Assembly (NCBI GenBank): GCA_903887975.1
Contig: CAISSD010000216.1
Location: 1-8,292, forward strand
Direction of reading: 5' to 3'
Origin: an uncultured Legionellaceae bacterium
GTDB taxonomy: Bacteria > Pseudomonadota > Gammaproteobacteria > Legionellales > Legionellaceae
DNA length: 8,292 nucleotides
Position numbers and translations under genes: made by a program. The notes under the pieces were generated by a model that worked only from the letters and a program-made list of their open reading frames with translations, was not told the DNA's origin and did no database searches. Below are positions 5,300 to 8,292 of the stretch, one piece after another (position 1 is the first letter of the stretch; the number at the start of each line of letters is the position of its first letter).

Positions 5300-8292
5300 T
5301 TATTTTTTTCGATGATCTGCGGCCAAATAAGTATACATGGTTGGCACTACAAATAATGTAAAACAAGTACCGATGAATAGCCCACAAGAAATCACAAGAC
5401 CAATGTCAAACCGGCTTACAGCACCGGCGCCATCGGCAATCAATAATGGCAAAACGCCAAAAATCATCGCGGCTGTGGTCATTAAAATGGGTCGTAAGCG
5501 AATGGCGGCTGCTTCTTCAACCGCTGCACGTTTGTTTAGATTTTTATGCATTTGTAAGTGATTGGCAAAATCAACAATCAAAATACCGTGTTTACTGATT
5601 AAGCCAATTAAGGTGATTAGACCGACTTGGGTATAAATATTAATGCTTGCAGCACCCAAATTGAGTGGAATCATGGCGCCTGCAATTGACATAGGCACAC
5701 TAATTAAAATAATCAACGGATCACGAAAACTTTCATACTGCGCGGCCAACACCAAGAAAATAACAATAATGGCCAAAAGAAAAGTGATGATGAGCTGATT
5801 GCTTTCTTGCATGAATTGACGCGACTGCCCCGAATAATCGACCAAAAAACCTTTGGGAAGTGTGGTTTTGGCTTGTTCTTGTAAAAAAGACAGTCCTTGG
5901 CCTAAGGTCACCCCTGGCATCATCACCGCGTTGATGGTCGCGGCATTGAGTTGCTGAAAATGGCTAAGCGTATTGGGTATGGTTTCGATTTTGGGTGTAA
6001 CTATGGTGGATAACGGAACCATGGTATTGTTGCTGGTTCGCACATAAATTTGTTCCAATTGAGCGTACGTCAATCGATATTGACGACTTAGTTGGGGAAT
6101 GACTTTGTAACTACGGCCTTTGAGATCAAAAAAATTGACATAGCCTTCAGACAGAGCGCTACTTAAACTATGACCAATGGCTTGCATGTCTAATCCCAAA
6201 TCAGAGGCTTTTGAGCGATTGATGATGAATTCAATTTGTGGTTTATTGAATTTAAGGCTGTTGTCAATATAGATGAATAAACCACTTTGTTTGGCTTTAT
6301 TGATGAGATCATTGGATACATTCAATAAACTTTGAAAATCATCGGTGGTTTTAATCACAAATTGAATGGGCGTTCCACCACCACCACCTGGAAGTGCTGG
6401 TGGAATAATGGCGAATGATTTTAAACCCGTAATGTCATCCAACTGATTTTGTAATGGTTTTTTCATGGAAAATTGACCATCACGATGTCCCCAAGGTTTT
6501 AACACCAAACCAGAAACGGGACTCGCACTGTCGATGTTAAAAAAATGATTGGTTTCTGGAAAAGAAGCGTAAATTTGCTCGATTTTTTTGGTGTAGGGTA
6601 GGACTTGATCCAATGTGGCATCACTGGCGGCGGTACTCATCACAAAGAAAAACCCCTGATCTTCCTCCGGTGCAGTTTCTTTGGGTGTGTTTTGATACAA
6701 ATAGGGTAAAAAACACAAAATCGCTGCGGATAAAACCAAGATCATGGCAGGTTGTTCCAATAAAAGATGAAGAATGTCTTGATAACGGTGTTTAAGAGCG
6801 GCAAATTGCTTATCAAGCCAAATGACAAACGCACCACTGGAGATTTCTTGCGATAGAATTTTGGAGCACATCATGGGGGATAATGTCAGTGCAATCACGC
6901 CGGATATAATCACAGATCCCGCAAGTGTGAATGCAAATTCTTTGAATAAGGCACCGGTTAATCCCTGCATAAAACCAATGGGGGCATAAACAGCTGCCAG
7001 GGTGATGGTCATGGCGATGATGGGCAGAGCGATTTCGCGAGCACCAGTGATGGCCGCCTCAAAAGGACTTAAACCCTCTTCGATGTGTCGATGAATGTTT
7101 TCGACCACAACAATGGCATCATCAACCACCAGTCCAATGGCCAATACAAAAGCCAATAAGGTCAGTAAATTGATGGAATAACCCAGAAAAAACATAAAGC
7201 TACACACCCCAATAAGCGACAAAGGAATGGTGACCATAGGAATCAGTACCGAGCGAAATGATCCCAAAAATAAAAAAATCACCACAATGACAATGATGGC
7301 TGCTTCAATAATGGTTTTTAAAACTTCTTTAATTGATGCGCGTATAAAGTCGGTGGCATCATAAACAATCAAACCATTTAACGATGGTGGAAATTGAGGG
7401 GTAATGTTGTTGAAGGCTTTGCGTGCATCACGAATGACGGTTAATGGATTGGCTGAAGGTGTGGGTGTGATGGCTAAAAAAACGGCTTTTTTCCCGTCAA
7501 AACGCACATTCTCGTTATAAGTTTCAGTACCGAGTTCAACAATACCAATGTCTTTTAAGCGTACAATCGAGTTTTGTTTGCTGCGGATGATGAGCGCTGC
7601 AAATTCATCGGTTTGGTTTAAATTGGTATTGGCAATGACATTGATTGCGATGAATTGTCCTTTGGTGCTGCCAGCTGCAGTTAAAAAATTATTACTGGCA
7701 AGCACACGATTAACATCTTCAGGCGTTACTTGGTGTGCCGCCATTTTAATGGGATCTAAAAACACACGTAAGGCATATTTTTTTGCACCAAGAATATCTG
7801 CCGAAGCCACGCCATCGACAGTCTCCAGTTGGGGCTTGACAACACGCGTGGCGTAATCGGTGATTTGTTGGGGGTTTAAATCTTTGCTGTCTAGGCTTAT
7901 GTACATCAGAGGCGTTGATGTATCGGATTTTTTTACAATCACGGGTTGTTGTGATTCTTTGGGCAATTGATTCAATGTTTGTTGCACTTTACTCATGATG
8001 TCGGTGAATGCCACTTGAGGATCAAAATTGAGTTTGATGTTCAACGTGATGGTACTAAGACCTAAGTTACTTGTGGACGTCATGTAATCGATGCCTTCGG
8101 CACTGGCAATGGCCGACTCAAGTGGCGTGGTGATGAATCCGGAGATGATTTCTGAGCCAGCACCAGGATAACTGGTACTCACCGTGATGACGGTATTATT
8201 CATGGTTGGAAATTGGCGGATTGACATATGAAAAAGTGCATTAAGACCAAATAACAAAATCAATAAACTAACAACCGTGGCCAAGACAGGGC
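5300..8292 (-). CDS. RND (HAE-1) multidrug efflux permease, 5' end outside window
   Basis: This is an inner-membrane proton-driven efflux pump subunit of the AcrB/MdtB/MexF kind, which works with a periplasmic adaptor and an outer-membrane channel. The frame stays open to the window edge and reads PVLATVVSLLILLFG there, matching the usual RPVLATVV start of TM1, so roughly 10-15 residues are missing. Numbering from the Leu codon at 8284: TM1 at about 1-20, first periplasmic region to 320, TM2-6 at about 325-475, TM7 near 512-530, second periplasmic region to 840, and TM8-12 at 842-988. The proton-relay Asp pair is Asp388-Asp389 (GLVVDDAIVVVENI) and the TM10 Lys is Lys898 (LISKHGILIVDF), so the pump looks functional. 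A five-Gly run (PGGGGGTP) lies in the second porter region. The adaptor gene is presumably upstream, outside the window. Substrate cannot be inferred. Confidence 0.93.
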   Translation of the reverse strand, partial: PVLATVVSLLILLFGLNALFHMSIRQFPTMNNTVITVSTSYPGAGSEIISGFITTPLESAIASAEGIDYMTSTSNLGLSTITLNIKLNFDPQVAFTDIMSKVQQTLNQLPKESQQPVIVKKSDTSTPLMYISLDSKDLNPQQITDYATRVVKPQLETVDGVASADILGAKKYALRVFLDPIKMAAHQVTPEDVNRVLASNNFLTAAGSTKGQFIAINVIANTNLNQTDEFAALIIRSKQNSIVRLKDIGIVELGTETYNENVRFDGKKAVFLAITPTPSANPLTVIRDARKAFNNITPQFPPSLNGLIVYDATDFIRASIKEVLKTIIEAAIIVIVVIFLFLGSFRSVLIPMVTIPLSLIGVCSFMFFLGYSINLLTLLAFVLAIGLVVDDAIVVVENIHRHIEEGLSPFEAAITGAREIALPIIAMTITLAAVYAPIGFMQGLTGALFKEFAFTLAGSVIISGVIALTLSPMMCSKILSQEISSGAFVIWLDKQFAALKHRYQDILHLLLEQPAMILVLSAAILCFLPYLYQNTPKETAPEEDQGFFFVMSTAASDATLDQVLPYTKKIEQIYASFPETNHFFNIDSASPVSGLVLKPWGHRDGQFSMKKPLQNQLDDITGLKSFAIIPPALPGGGGGTPIQFVIKTTDDFQSLLNVSNDLINKAKQSGLFIYIDNSLKFNKPQIEFIINRSKASDLGLDMQAIGHSLSSALSEGYVNFFDLKGRSYKVIPQLSRQYRLTYAQLEQIYVRTSNNTMVPLSTIVTPKIETIPNTLSHFQQLNAATINAVMMPGVTLGQGLSFLQEQAKTTLPKGFLVDYSGQSRQFMQESNQLIITFLLAIIVIFLVLAAQYESFRDPLIILISVPMSIAGAMIPLNLGAASINIYTQVGLITLIGLISKHGILIVDFANHLQMHKNLNKRAAVEEAAAIRLRPILMTTAAMIFGVLPLLIADGAGAVSRFDIGLVISCGLFIGTCFTLFVVPTMYTYLAADHRKK

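Noticed and set aside
5337..5561. Plus-strand 74-codon frame inside the RND gene
   Set aside because: It is antisense to conserved TM11-12 coding sequence, with no ribosome binding site or recognisable product.
8282..8284. TTG as the start of the RND permease
   Set aside because: The frame continues upstream to the window edge with the conserved residues PV before LATVV, so the true start lies outside the window.

Overview
The window (about 42-45% GC by eye) looks like a chromosomal segment of a gammaproteobacterium, most likely of the Legionellales (Legionella/Coxiella side). The HslV N-terminus (MDQFRG before the catalytic Thr) suits that group. So does the mature N-terminus GTMGPV of the outer-membrane protein, which I recall from Legionella outer-membrane proteins. 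The taxonomy is an inference from protein similarity remembered without a search.

Left half, plus strand (about 36-4109): a tightly packed five-gene operon hslV-hslU-wrbA-xth-xthA. Three junctions overlap (8, 4 and 8 nt) and the fourth gap is 12 nt. A good match to a sigma-32 heat-shock promoter (CTTGATT, 13-nt spacer, CCCCATGT) lies just upstream of hslV, which begins at a TTG codon. The operon joins the HslUV protease, a WrbA-type NAD(P)H:quinone oxidoreductase and two different exonuclease III-family AP endonucleases. This reads as a combined protein-quality, redox and DNA-repair stress operon. The first nuclease belongs to the branch that also contains Pseudomonas Crc, but keeps all catalytic residues.

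Middle (4051-4512): the most unusual part. The last 37 bp of conserved xthA coding sequence (motif RPSDHAP) recur, perfectly identical, exactly 400 bp downstream. The second copy runs into what looks like an original, more canonical exonuclease III C-terminus (HAPVWVAFEL, stop) that ends tail to tail with the outer-membrane protein gene. Between the copies, on the minus strand, is a 59-codon gene that is easy to miss. It has a strong ribosome binding site, a signal peptide and a 37-residue mature part with 21 glutamines in an 11-residue tandem repeat. Its putative promoter overlaps an 18-bp perfect palindrome. The 37-bp repeat folds into a hairpin, and at the second copy it forms a bidirectional terminator.

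Right half, minus strand (4509-8292): an RND-family (HAE-1) efflux permease, cut by the window edge and missing only its first residues, is followed 80 nt later by a small outer-membrane beta-barrel protein gene. Both point toward the middle region, so the plus-strand stress operon and the minus-strand envelope genes converge at the duplicated exonuclease tail.
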